A stretch of DNA of 64,000 nucleotides from contig OW203723.1 of the NCBI GenBank assembly GCA_934045075.1, forward strand, positions 18,770,035 through 18,834,034, in the 5' to 3' direction. Every line of letters starts with the position of its first letter. The stretch's first letter is position 1. Shown here piece after piece: positions 21,441-31,188 of the stretch. The stretch comes from Yponomeuta sedellus. Taxonomy: Eukaryota; Arthropoda; Insecta; Lepidoptera; Yponomeutidae. The notes under the pieces are model-generated. The model was not told the origin of the DNA. It saw only the letters and a program-made list of their open reading frames with translations, and ran no database searches. The translations under genes were made by a program, and so were the position numbers.

Positions 21441-21680
21441 CTTCCCCTGACTACCACTAGCGGCATTTTTCTGAACGCTTTCGTGCTTTGCAAGGCACGC
21501 TAAGCCGTTGGTGTCGGCTGTCATGTAATGGCAGTCGTTAGGTCGTGTCAGAGGCCCGGACTTGGCCCCCGTGGTGGAGTATGAGCTAACCTTCCTGCGA
21601 CACAGGAAGAAACACTGTATCGCAGGGTCTCTTTCTGTATTGCTCCACCAGTGGAGACATACAAGGGTTGATATCGACAT
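21441..21680 (+). mobile_element. Family S SINE with variant head
   Basis: The head 'ctgactaccactagcggc' and 'gcaaggcacgctaagccg' (also at 7262-7335 reversed, and 56955) leads to the family S body, ending 'gacatacaagggttgatatc'. An internal deletion shortens the 'gccatgtcagaggcc' to 'cggacttggcc' interval. Confidence 0.65.
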
Positions 21681-21713
21681 CGAGTAACATAATGTATATC
21701 GCACATATATAAC

Positions 21714-21765
21714 CAAGGGGTAGGACGAGACCAGGGTTTGCCACTTGCCAAGATCCGCTGAATCG
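21714..21765 (-). pseudogene. RTE-like LINE C-terminal scrap
   Basis: 'aaggggtaggacgagacc' and 'tgccacttgccaagatcc' match 63045-63085. It lies in the intron just past the donor of the exon at 21779-21911. Confidence 0.5.
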
Positions 21766-21778
21766 AAGTAGCACATAC

Positions 21779-21911
21779 CTCATGCCTGGCATAAGCCTTT
21801 CTCTTCGGTGGCTCCGAATGAGGCCTGTCAGTTGGCGAGGGCGGGAGCACGACCTGGTGGTGCGTCACTCTCGCAGCCACCGGCGGCGGCGGGGGCACCG
21901 CCAGCGGTGAC
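21779..21911 (-). CDS. Internal exon (fifth in window) of unrecognised Pro/Ser/Arg-rich gene
   Basis: 133-nt exon. Acceptor TTTCTTCTAG|GTCACC; donor CATGAG|GTATGT, a strong match to consensus. The first base completes an AGG codon whose first two bases end the exon at 22736; 44 codons follow and the exon ends in phase 0. It reads SPLAV, a run of five Pro, then 'VVLPPSPTDRPHSEPPKRK' and 'AYARHE'. The content suggests a disordered, proline-rich stretch with basic residues; no domain is identified. The following exon lies outside what I can recognise: below 21.7 kb there are only repeats and AT-rich sequence, so the next intron may run past the window. Confidence rests on splice signals and phase, not homology. 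Confidence 0.75.
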
Positions 21912-22179
21912 CTAGAAGAAATCAAGATGTTTTCATAGAATATTTTATTACACTTTAATGATAGATAGCGTCCGCTATTTGTTTTTTTTTTCCAATGCGT
22001 CATAAAGCCAGTGGCACTGGCATTGTCAACCTTTCCATTGGCATTTTATTGGGGTGTATTTATTCTTGCATACTAATTAACTGTAGCTATACAAGCGACC
22101 ACGTCGCGAGGGCTCCGTTTACTAATTTTTGCTGGTTTTTTTCTTACAGGCCTCTAGTACGAGTAAAAAGGGTACTTAT

Positions 22180-22735
22180 CACCTCTTAGCTACTGGAGAC
22201 AACTGTCGCGATGGCTCGGGTGATTTCGCCAGCATGATGTTCCTAAAGATCGTGCAGTATTCCTTGGTATCGTCCTTACAGACGTTTATTATAAAGATAC
22301 AACTCGTAGTAATTACCTCTTAGCTACAGGCGACAACCGCTGCGGAGGCTCAGGCGAGTTCGCCCACATGAAGTTCGTAATAAACGTGGAGACCTACTAT
22401 TTATTTTTCTTCCTGAACTCTTTATAAAGAGACAACTAGTTCTACGAGTGCTCACCTCTTAGCTACAGGCGACAACAGCTGCAGGGCCGCAGGCGAGTTC
22501 GCCCACATGAAGTTCGTAATAAACGTGGAGACCTACTATTTATTTTTCTTCCTGAACTCTATTATAAAGAGACAACTAGTTCTACGAGTGCTCACCTCTT
22601 AGCTACAGGCGACAACAGCTGCAGGGCCGCAGGCGAGTTCGCCCACATGAAGTTCGTAATAAACGTGGAGACCTACTATTTATTTTTCTTCCAGAATTCT
22701 ATTTTAAAGAGACAACTAGTACTACGAGTAATCAC
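22180..22735 (-). repeat. Tandem array of duplicated exon ends with splice donors
   Basis: Four extra units start at 22180, 22314, 22453 and 22593; the fifth, at 22733, is the real exon end. Spacing is 134, 139, 140 and 140 bp. Each unit holds about 55-60 bp of the exon's 3' end plus its donor and about 80 bp of intron. All copies stay open and end ...LSPVAK followed by AG|GT: donors GTGATAAG, GTAATT, GTGAGC, GTGAGC, against GTGATT in the real exon. The units at 22453 and 22593 are almost identical; the one at 22180 is the most diverged. A good acceptor is not obvious in most units. Confidence 0.85.
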
Positions 22736-23027
22736 CTCTTAGCTACTGGCGACAACCGCCGCGGGGGCTCTGGCGAGTTCGCCCGCATGAAGTTCGTAAT
22801 ATGCGTGCGCTCGGGGCTCCTGCGAGGGGCTTCAACCTCCCTCAGCTCCCGGACGCGGGGGTTGTGCGGGGGCTCCAGAGGGGCGCGCGAGACCGAGACG
22901 AGCAGCTTCTCGGCCTCCCGGATAAGCTCCCGGTACTTGCGCTCGGCCTCGCGGTCGGCCTCGATGAGGGGGTCGCGATCGCGCGGCGGGGGCACGTGCC
23001 GGCGGCGGGCGCGCGGCGGTGTCGCGC
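22736..23027 (-). CDS. Internal exon (fourth in window) of unrecognised Pro/Ser/Arg-rich gene
   Basis: 292-nt exon. Acceptor AATAAATTACAG|GCGCGAC (weak pyrimidine tract); donor GCTAAGAG|GTGATT. It starts with the last two bases of a GGC codon begun by the exon at 24620, carries 96 full codons and ends with AG of a split AGG codon; both junctions agree in phase. It is rich in Arg and Pro at the start, then has a charged, probably helical stretch (DREAERKYRELIREAEKLLV), then a Pro-rich end with ITNFMRANSPEPP and LSPVAK. GC content is far above the flanking intron. The helical piece is the most domain-like part of the visible protein, but I recognise no family. The 3' end of this exon has been copied in tandem into the following intron. 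Confidence 0.8.
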
Positions 23028-23164
23028 CTGTAATTTATTTCTAATTTATTAACTTACGTCATACCACACTTAAATTTTTTTTGCAATTGTTCTACGAACT
23101 GCGTAGCTGTTTGTTGGCGAATTAATCGCACTCTTGCATGTTTTTTTATAACTGTTTTTAGGTA

Positions 23165-23273
23165 TTAAAAACCTATTTAGAGACTAAAAATTCCACCCAT
23201 ACCGGGATTCGAACCCGCGACCTCTGGCTATCCGTGCCAGCGCTCTATCTAACTGAGCTAATGGGCGACTCGG
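23165..23273 (-). mobile_element. Family I SINE, tRNA-like part and 3' end
   Basis: On the minus strand: 'cccattagctcagttagat', B box 'ggttcgaatcc', then 'tagtctctaaataggt'. 5'-truncated; it lies in the intron between the exons at 23027 and 24620. Confidence 0.75.
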
Positions 23274-23311
23274 CTTTTTAGGTACCTAACAATCAACTTT
23301 AAAATTAAAGT

Positions 23312-23572
23312 TGTAACGGTGAAAACCTCTTTACACCATTTTTTATATTTCTTTTTCTATCTATCATTTTCAAATATTTAAATTACGTCACACATTTCGA
23401 AATTTCATTTTTATTATTACATTACCACCTCACACGTTGACTAGATCTGACTATTTTACCTGCTTATCCGTTTTTATCCAGTTTTTCTGTTTTATTATAA
23501 AATAACAGTACCTATCTACAAATAAAGCAACAGTTGAAGTCGTTCCAGTTTTATTATTTACAAAAGTTATAC
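23312..23572 (+). repeat. Solo LTR-like repeat, copy 2
   Basis: Starts TGTAACGG and matches 6042-6330 and 41072-41330 through 'tctatcattttcaaatattt', 'ctgactattttacctgctta' and AATAAA to 'caaaagtta'. The right end is decayed. Confidence 0.55.
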
Positions 23573-23780
23573 TACATTACAAAGTTAAATTAAAGTAAAG
23601 TCGTCAGCAGATCCTCGTCTACATGCATGCTCTGTATTTGGTCACAATTACAGGGTGACTATGTAACAAAATGCAAAGGTCGATTCGCTATCCACTGTAC
23701 CTCAACTAATTTAAACTATCTTAAACTTTTCTTAAAACTTTAATCGTCAGTCCGTAGTTCTCCCACCGATACATCCACTA

Positions 23781-23919
23781 AGGGCTGATTTTTCAATAGT
23801 CAGATAACTTTTATCTGAGGAATAAACATGGCGGTTTGACAGATTATGTATGAAAATTATGTCAAACCGCCATTTTTTTCCTGACATAAAAGTTATCTGA
23901 CTATTGAAAAATCAGCCCT
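23781..23919. mobile_element. Foldback MITE, 139 bp
   Basis: 34-bp perfect terminal inverted repeats beginning AGGGCTGATTTTTCAATAG. Beyond a small asymmetry the arms continue pairing through 'atggcggtttgaca', so nearly the whole element folds on itself. TA follows the right end, but the exact target duplication is ambiguous. Intronic. Confidence 0.85.
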
Positions 23920-24055
23920 ACAAAAAGGTTGAAGCGCTTTGAAGCAGACAACCTCAGCATAGGAAACATCCGCTGATGTTTCCTACTCCTGCCCCGGTAG
24001 TACGATAGCATGAGCCACGCTTTGTGGCGCTAAAATCTCAGAATTTAATATTTAA

Positions 24056-24255
24056 CCCTCGGCTAAGGTGGACTGGAAGAGATCTCTCTTAGTGATAATT
24101 TCGCCTTTGTAACAATGTTATGTAATAATATTTCAATTTGGTTTGCAATAAAGAGCCCTCGGCTATGATAGGCTGGAAGAGATCTCTCTTAGAGACAAGT
24201 TTGCCTTTGTAACAACGTTATGTAATAATGTTTCAAATTAATGGCTTGCAATAAA
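24056..24255 (+). repeat. 100-bp tandem pair of a LINE-type 3' end
   Basis: Units at 24056-24155 and 24156-24255 both read 'ccctcggcta', 'ctggaagagatctctctta', 'gcctttgtaaca' and 'gcaataaag'. The 'ctggaagagatctc...caataaa' word order is typical of 3' ends of lepidopteran LINEs. The two units differ at about a tenth or more of positions. Confidence 0.7.
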
Positions 24256-24377
24256 GCATATTATTATTAATGTACTGACAATTTTGACGTTCAGAACGCG
24301 CGTCTACCATCGTCGTACTAGCCAGGCTGAAGTTGTCTGTCATCGGATAGTTCCGTAGTACACCAAACGCACTCTAA

Positions 24378-24613
24378 AGGCCTGCGCAGACGAGGGACTA
24401 TCTCCCGGGTACTTTTTTGCCCGTCGATACAATGTAATCAACACAATGTAATCTCAGAATATTTGTTTTCATACCGTACGCTCACTTAATTTCCGGGGAA
24501 CAAATGACCGCACACCGTATGCGTTAAGTCCGCGACAAGTACTCGGAGGACATTTTTTACGATTCAAGGACTTTTGTCCATTGGGGACAAAAGTCTTTCG
24601 TCTGCGCAGGCCT
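24378..24613. mobile_element. MITE with TAA target duplication, abutting an exon
   Basis: Ends AGGCCTGCGCAGACGA and its complement (16 bp perfect, longer with mismatches), flanked by TAA at 24375-24377 and 24614-24616. A 3-bp TAA-type duplication fits PIF/Harbinger elements. An internal hairpin 'ggacttttgtcc'/'ggggacaaaagtc' lies near the right end. The right flank is the splice donor of the exon at 24620-24864. No transposase. Confidence 0.8.
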
Positions 24614-24619
24614 TAATAC

Positions 24620-24864
24620 CTGCAGATCTCGGTGGACGGCGCGGAGGCCGGCGCCGCCGAGCCCTGCGCCGGCTCGGCGAAGCGGTATCGTCATCCGGCT
24701 CATCCTCGTCCCCGCCGTCGAGGCCCGTGTCGCCGTCGCTGTCGATGTCGGCGTCCGACAAGATGGCGGTCTCGCGGCTGCGCGCGCGCACATGTCGGCA
24801 CTCCTCGTCGCTGGACGCGCCGCCGCGGTAGTAAGGGGAGCGGTGTGGTGATCGAAGTGGGGAT
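24620..24864 (-). CDS. Internal exon (third in window) of unrecognised Pro/Ser/Arg-rich gene
   Basis: 245-nt exon. Acceptor CCAACATTACAG|ATCCCC; donor TCTGCAG|GTATTA. The first base completes an AGA codon begun in the exon at 26864; 81 codons follow and one base is carried into the next exon, in agreement with its phase. It encodes SPLRSPHRSPYYRGG, then SSDEECRHVRARSRE, an acidic run (DADIDSDGDTGLDGGDEDE) and an Arg-rich end. The SP repeats and the Ser-Asp/Glu cluster look like a disordered phosphorylation-prone segment (inference). Two other frames are open through part of the exon, as expected from high GC; phase agreement at both ends selects this one. A MITE lies six bases into the following intron. 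Confidence 0.8.
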
Positions 24865-24930
24865 CTGTAATGTTGGAGATTAAGGCTGACTTGCACCAGT
24901 TTCTTAAATGTGGCTTAAGTTGCTTTTATT

Positions 24931-24998
24931 TAGGGTATCCTAGTGTGGGGCCAGAAGCAACGTATGTGCTTGTATGTAAATGTTATGTTATGTTATTT
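24931..24998 (+). mobile_element. Family G SINE 3' end
   Basis: 'agggtatcctagtgtggggc' to 'gtaaatgttatgttatgtta', the same as the end of 223-421. 5'-truncated. Confidence 0.7.
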
Positions 24999-24999
24999 A

Positions 25000-26330
25000 A
25001 AATTCTTCGCCCAAAATTCAATATAAATAGCTAGTAGCCATTGGCACTGATGGCTACTTTAATTTATACTTAACAAGCGCGGTGCAAATCGGCCGAAGTA
25101 ATAGGTCGATCACTTAGCACCTGCTAAACTGTTATTTCGAGCTAATGCCTAAGCTAGCGGTAATCAGAAATTTGTATGGTAGTTGAATGAATTTCTGGTT
25201 TCGTCACTCTTTGGACACTAAAATGTTAGGTAGTAAGATGAAAAACAAAAAGAAAAAAGAATATTCCTTAAGAAATATATATAAGTTATCACCGACACGT
25301 TTTAAAAAGTGTGTTACATACAGTCAGTGCAAAATAGGCTATTCATTAAAGCTTATTTGGTAGACAAAAGTGTCTGTTATTGAAATAATGTTGACGGGGA
25401 CGATTGTGCCTAGTATGTGTGCAACTTTAAGTCGAACTCTGTTAATTAAGTTAAAACGTAATTTGAACTCAGTAAATGTGGAGTTTCTTTGTTACGCCCT
25501 TCTCCGCATAGGTAATCTATTAATTTAATTCAATTAGTAAATTGAATAGTTTTTTTTACTTTTTGGTTTGATAACTTTCTCAGGTAACAACGTCCGTGAG
25601 CTAAAAAGGTGACCTAGAGGTGTACAAAAGTTTTTTATACACGTGTATTTAAACAATACACTATAATCAGCCTAACCTAGAGAGGACAATGCTAATCAAC
25701 TTACCCTACATTCTAAACAGCAACGAGACGTTTTAATTTTGCTTTAAATATTGTACTTAAGAGTGTACTGTCTAGCCTAGAGTGTACATAAATGTCCTGT
25801 TTAGTAATGTCTGATATGAATGTAATGTTCGTAATCGCTACAACATCATTCTACATACTCGGATCCAAAGAGTAAGGCTCAAGGAGCCAATTAATTTTTC
25901 CGCCTGCTGCGGAAACTGATGAATTATCACGCAGGGTAAACAAGTATACCTATGTAGGAAATCCTGTATTATGATAAAATATACGATGTAGGTATATATT
26001 AGGTACCGACGATGAATAACATCGTATATTTTGCAATGTATACGTCCCTATATTACTTATTTACTTTATACTTCATTGCACACATAGAAATCAGAAACAA
26101 AAAAATTATAAAAATAAAGTGTACATGGCGAGCTTATTTCATAAGAAATCTCTTCCAGCCAACCCTTGGTGTGATAATACGGACATTATTAACCTATATT
26201 TCATGACTTTACAAATCCTTATGAATGTATAGACATTAAGTAGGTTTCGCTTAATGTAAGAAATTTATTGAGATTAAATTAAATAATTTTATTACCAGGC
26301 TTATTGATGATACTTAAGATAAGATAAGAA
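25000..26330. other. Intron sequence, no feature recognised
   Basis: AT-rich interval within the intron between the exons at 24864 and 26864. No exon-like GC island, tRNA or repeat match is seen. Confidence 0.4.
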
Positions 26331-26430
26331 TATTCCTTATTGTACACCAGGAAACAGAAACAAAAAATAATTACAAAGATACAGTACAATTGGCGGCCTT
26401 ATTGCTTAGAGCAATTTCTTCCAGACAACC
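26331..26430 (-). mobile_element. CR1-like LINE 3' end fragment
   Basis: Matches 54445-54560 and 3217-3345: 'aagaatattccttattgtac', 'tggcggccttattgct', 'caatttcttccagacaacc'. On the minus strand it ends 'aggaatattc' then TTATC-type repeats, the position where the 54.4-kb copy carries its (CTGT)n array. Confidence 0.7.
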
Positions 26431-26863
26431 TACGATAATACGATACTTACCTACTGATGATTCAACAAGTTTCCTTTAGTTACATTTAATACCTACTATT
26501 ATTCTACTGCTTACCCAAAAATTATTCTGCCAAGAAACGCGCAGGCCGAAAAAAGAAATCCTGGTAGAAAATAATACGTCAGAGGACTGGAATCGCAGGT
26601 GCAGTCGAACTATTCCGACTTGCGAGAGCCAAAGAAGCGGAGCAGTTAAGTACAATAAGAAGAAAAAGGGCACTTTTTAGTTCAGAAAACGATGGCTAAC
26701 AAATAACAATATGCTGATTATGGCGCGCCTCACTTTACCAAATATTAAATAATCAGTAGCACTGAAAACCTGCCATGTATGTAATATAAATCTTTGCCGC
26801 AAATATTTAATACCAAGTGAATCGCCAGCACCAAGTCAGCTGCTAGAATCCCAATTCACTGAC

Positions 26864-27087
26864 CTGGGCCCAAACTTGTGTGGTTCGAGCGGATAAGGTG
26901 CCAGCGGCGGCGCGGGTTGGCAGGGCAGAGACGCTTGTTGCTGGACGGGGTGGGCACGGCGCCTCGCACTTGGGGACGTGGCCCCGAGCCAGGGGTTGGT
27001 GCGGATCCTGCAGCGAGGCCGCGGCGACGGCGTGCCGCAGACTAGGGGCGTCTCGGCCACGCGCCGCACGCCGATGCTCGAGCGACG
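26864..27087 (-). CDS. Internal exon (second in window) of unrecognised Pro/Ser/Arg-rich gene
   Basis: 224-nt exon with a strong acceptor ACCCCTTTCAG|CGTCGC and strong donor GGCCCAG|GTCAGTG. It begins on a codon boundary, matching the phase-0 end of the exon at 31189, and ends with two bases of an AGA codon. The reading frame has no stop and gives RRSSIGVRRVAETPLVCG, then a basic stretch with CRIRTNPWLGATSPSARR, then PVQQQASLPCQPAPPLAP and LEPHKFGP. RRSS and the RVAETP context resemble kinase target sites (inference). No transmembrane segment or catalytic motif is visible. Codons are G/C-rich at third positions, unlike the flanking introns. Confidence 0.8.
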
Positions 27088-27225
27088 CTGAAAGGGGTGG
27101 TTCGGTAAAAGTAGGCTTGGCGCTGTAAGGGTTGGTCGATTTTAGGATCGAAGAACTCTATGGAATAATTTATTCTATGCTCTAAATACGTAAGGTGCAT
27201 CAACATGCACCTTACTGACGACAAC

Positions 27226-27345
27226 TCGTCAGGCTATACTAGTCCACTGCTGGACATAGCCCTCCCCTAAAGAGCGCCACGTTGTGCTATCATAGGGGTA
27301 ATGCCCATAATCCCCACGCTGGGCATGCGGGTTGGGGATCGCAGT
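27226..27345 (-). pseudogene. LINE pol C-terminus remnant
   Basis: The minus strand ends 'TTWRSLGEGYVQQWTSIA' then stop, related to 18445-18602 ('LGEAYDQQWT'). A short dead fragment in an intron. Confidence 0.55.
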
Positions 27346-27639
27346 TCGGTGGAATTGTACTGCACGTAAGGTGCATACTATAACCATTTTTGTGGAAAAT
27401 ATTAGTCTTATTGGTTCACTCACATGATGCTGCGAAATTGATGGGTGAATCATATCTTTGAGAATTTATTAATTTAAAAGTTTTTTAATCCTCAATACCA
27501 TATAATCCTCAAGGCAAATACAAAACATTTTTTTCATACTTTACGTAAGTAGAAAAATGTCGGGCCGAAGCGGTATTCGATCACGTGTGTTTTTTTCCAT
27601 GTAATTTTTTTTCTTTCCACGTGAAGTTCATGCCTGAGA

Positions 27640-27815
27640 TTCCTGTTGAAATCAATGAAAAGGACGAACTTTTAATTATGCGTGCATGCAACGACTTATG
27701 AACGTTTATGAAGCAAAGGTCTGTCAGGATCGTGGCAAGTGGGAGTCTCTGGTCTCTGCCTACTCCTATGGGATACAGGCGTGAGCTTATGTATGTATGT
27801 ATGTATTAGACTCTA
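27640..27815 (+). pseudogene. RTE-like LINE C-terminus with (TATG)n tail
   Basis: Reads 'QDRGKWESLVSAYSYGIQA' and stop, then 'ttatgtatgtatgtatgta'. The short tandem tail is a known trait of RTE-clade 3' ends. The best relative is 63003-63730 on the other strand. Confidence 0.65.
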
Positions 27816-27819
27816 GGGC

Positions 27820-28985
27820 TCGGTCTCAGCCTATCCCTCCGTGTACAGGCGTGAGTGTATGTTAAACTATCGTATAAAATCTCTCCAATCTCGTACCCAA
27901 CTACGAGTATAAAACGTGACCAATGCCTAAGTATATCTCGAGAAGGTGATTGAGGAGTTAGAGGGTGGAGATTGGGCGTTAATTGAATTGGATTGCTGTT
28001 CGGTCGCACTTTGGCAAGTTTGTTTCCTAGAAGTTGGTAAAGTTACACTCGAGGTTCGGCGACGCGTCTTCGGTCACGAGTCAAAATTTGAAACTCGAAA
28101 CTGGAGTTTGAAGGACAGTTAAGAATATAGCGCAAGTGCCAAAAGGATTGGAAGCTTTGTAATTTTTTGTACGGAAACTAGGTCAATAATTTGAGTGGGC
28201 TTGGGGAATGGAAACTATGTCAATAATTTGGGTATTTTAGGGTTCCTTCCTCAAAGGGGAAAAACCGAACCCTTCTAGGATTAGTTACTGATCAGTCAGT
28301 CCATCGGATTTCTTCATAAATATATTACAACGTAAAGAATTTAGATTCCGTTGAATGTCAATGTAAAAAAATTTCACTCATCAAAGCAAATAAAGATCTC
28401 ACTAGGACATGATTTGTAAAATAAAATCTACATATTTCACAACTGGAAACGCTTTCAAGGAGCTCCTTATCCAAAACGCTTTTCAAGCCCTAACATCTTT
28501 GTTCCTCGACACATGTTTTTTTATAAATAAGATTACGAATTAGTTTATTTCAAGCCTGCGTAATCATATAAAGAATGCCACAGTAGTATATAAGATATGT
28601 GCTTTACTATTTTTGAAGTGCAATCAAAATACATCTCTCGGGCGCAGTAACTCATATTACAGCATACATTCATCATAGTTAATAGCAGGGTATCCCTTTA
28701 GAACTAGCTCCTTATGAAGTAAAAGAGCCATTCAAAAATTGCGCTCGATCTCCCTAACGGCAGCCGGGCGCGGGTAGTCATGTTAAACATGTTGGTGCCA
28801 GCATCAGTGCTCTCACTTTACGATCACTGCGCACTATGCTCCCCAAGACAAGGAAGGTCGAGCTGTGTATACCACTCGAACTTATAACTTCACGTGGATA
28901 CAACCATAGCGCCATGCAGGATTGTCGGAGAGCCATCTAGTGGTGATAATTAGAAATAAAATATTATTGGAATTTATCAGCCTCG
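27820..28985. other. Intron sequence with small fragments
   Basis: A 'gggttcc...aaaaaccgaaccctt' fragment of the repeat at 16599 lies at 28232-28280. Otherwise nothing recognised. Confidence 0.4.
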
Positions 28986-28989
28986 TAAA

Positions 28990-29120
28990 TAAAAACACGA
29001 TTTTTCCAAGGCACTCCTTAGAGGCAGTTTATTTAATCTCTGATTACGTTTTTTCTTGTAAAAGCTCCGCCACTGACTACTTTAATCGGCGTTTTTCGAG
29101 GGTTTTAAGAAATCATACTT
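28990..29120 (-). repeat. Dispersed repeat family R3, copy 2
   Basis: Reverse-complement match to 1100-1255 and 62300-62720: 'cactccttagaggcagttta', 'acgttttttcttgta', 'ggcgtttttcgagg'. Confidence 0.6.
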
Positions 29121-30165
29121 TATAAATAAATAGGAAGGACCGTAATAATATACGACAAAGCTATAAGATAATGAGTGCTTATACTTATTGTTTCCTATAA
29201 ACGATCCGTGGACACTGGCTGTTAAAATTTGTCAGTACTTCGATTTAACCCGTGTCAAATAAAATCTACTTTCGGTATGCTATCTAGACCATTTTCTAGG
29301 AAGCTGAGTATTCTATTCACTGATATCAAATGCACATAATTATGTTTATATTTTAACTGACTCCATACCTACTTAATTAGACAGTACAATTAAACCTTTT
29401 ATTAGCGAAAGGTTACTGTCACGATGTCATGTTTCGTAGCACATGCAGAGGCTTCGACTAGGGGACTATTGTTAGATAAACGAGTTCCCTGATCTAATCA
29501 ATCTATCCGGTTGGTTAATTAATTAAATAAAGCACCGCATGACGTAAGCCGAAGCCTTCCGAGCACTCCTGATTGTTAGTAGGTATAGTGATAGCTAGGC
29601 GTAGATTTTCATCAAGTACCTTTCTTGCTAGATCGATAGAGGTACCTGTGAAATAAAATTGGAAGGAACTTAAACGTATAAACTACTCCTAAAGTGTTAA
29701 GCAAAAGCCATTGTAGAGACAGTTATAAACGACAGCAGAAGAAGAAAAGAAATGCTTAAGGCAGTAAGTTCGCTTTGATAAAATAATTATGGCACTAAAA
29801 GGTTGTTTAATTAAAATTATTTTGTAATAATATATGTTATAATAATGAAAGTGTTTAATTTAATACTTCCCAGTGCAGAGCATAGGTCTCCTCTCAGTGA
29901 GAGATTATGGGCTTAGTGACCACGCGTGCCCAACGCGGATTAGCTATTTTAACTGGTATGGTAAGTTAACCCACCAGACATTCGGATTTCCTCACGATGT
30001 TTACCTTCAAAGTTAGCGAGTGGTATTGTTTCGATATAATTGAATACAATAATAGACTTCGAAAGAGGGCTCAAATTAGAACACCTTACTCCCATACCTA
30101 TAGACGTTCTGTGTTTTAGGAAAGAATTTGGTACACCCTGAATTCAATCCAACGTATTTTCAGTT
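29121..30165. other. Intron sequence, mostly unassigned
   Basis: 29895-30040 resembles part of the family V SINE ('tttcctcacgatgtttaccttc', 'agcgagtggtattg'), diverged. No exon seen. Confidence 0.4.
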
Positions 30166-30169
30166 CTAT

Positions 30170-30262
30170 AACCCCCTTAGTGGAGTATGGCCTAACCTTC
30201 CTGCCATACAGGAAGATACTCGTGACGTGCTCGTGACCCAGCAGTGGGGACATACAAAGGGT
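30170..30262 (+). mobile_element. Family S SINE 3' fragment
   Basis: 'gtggagtatggcctaacctt', 'cagcagtggggacatacaaa' and 'gggttcatgatatc'. Diverged and lacking the head. Confidence 0.6.
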
Positions 30263-31079
30263 TCATGATATCAATCAATCCTTTATTCAGCAAAAACCTT
30301 AAAAATTAAACAAGCGCTCCAACTCTAATTATATTACTTTTACATAATATCAAACCTTATTATTTATTACACTAGGCCAGGCCTTTGTTGTAGGCGAACT
30401 ACCTATATGTATTATTTCTATATTTTAGTATAAAGTTTTGTAACGTTCTAGTCTCAACTTATGCCAGACACGCTCCACTTCGGGTTTCTTTAACTTTCAC
30501 TGATGCTGTAAAAAATGGCACCCCATTCACGTAACACAACTAGACCTCTTTACGTGCATATTTTACTTGCTACCCCCGAGACCCGTATGAGTGATGGATG
30601 ACTGCCGAGTGTTCCGAACCTCTGCTTTATTATACTTTTCCCTAAACGTGTGGAGCATATTAAGACACACCTTGGTGGAGTAGAAGCAAGTGTTGCCTTC
30701 GCGAATTTTCCAGAAGCTTTGGTTAACGTTAACAAACGGCTTAGTCTAGTCTTTGTTGAATTCTGTACACAATATAACGATTGTGCCGAGTCAACGGAAG
30801 TAGTATGTCTACCAGGATCTTTCTCTTAATGAAAGATCACACGGCAAAAACCCTTTTATGTTTGGCCGGAGAAGGATTTAGTTTCGATACGTATGAAGTA
30901 AGAATTGCAAGTCCATGGATGCACAAAAAAGGTCGCACTTTTCTGTTATTCGCTTATACAAGAAACCGTACGTCGTTGTGGGACAAAATTTAATAAAATA
31001 AGATTTTCTACTATTTACTCCATTCACTTGTCTTGAATTTCCCACCGCTTTCGAGCTACTCACTCATAATACAGTAGTC

Positions 31080-31153
31080 GGGGCTACCGAGGGATCAGTG
31101 AGCGCCGGCGGAGCCCTCGCCGAGATCCCGTACGTGGAGTAGCCGGTGCTGCA
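31080..31153 (-). pseudogene. Degenerate copy of part of the neighbouring exon
   Basis: 74 bp aligns with 31241-31314 inside the exon at 31189-31469 ('gtgagcgccggcgg', 'gtggagtagccggtgct'). In one frame it still reads STGYSTYGISARAPPALTDP, against STGYSTDGTSPGAPPALTAP in the exon. It lies 36 bp into the following intron. A consensus-like acceptor ATTTGCTGCAG precedes it at 31149-31154; entered in phase 0 from the upstream exon it would meet a TGA after 17 codons. Confidence 0.75.
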
Positions 31154-31188
31154 GCAAATATGACATGGTTTACAGTAAAGCGTCTCAC

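Noticed and set aside
21042..21776. Long MYVC/IHTY open frames
   Set aside because: Translation of the (ATAC)n microsatellite and the adjoining SINE.
22450..22735. Calling the duplicated exon ends separate coding exons
   Set aside because: The upstream acceptors in these units are purine-rich and weak, and a 77-bp inclusion would shift the frame. They are recorded as a repeat instead.
22787..23052. Plus-strand frames over the exon at 22736-23027
   Set aside because: They are shadows of the minus-strand exon: no splice signals on the plus strand and no continuity with other exons.
24557..24793. Shifted minus frames over the exon at 24620-24864
   Set aside because: They fail the phase test at both junctions and run into the MITE.
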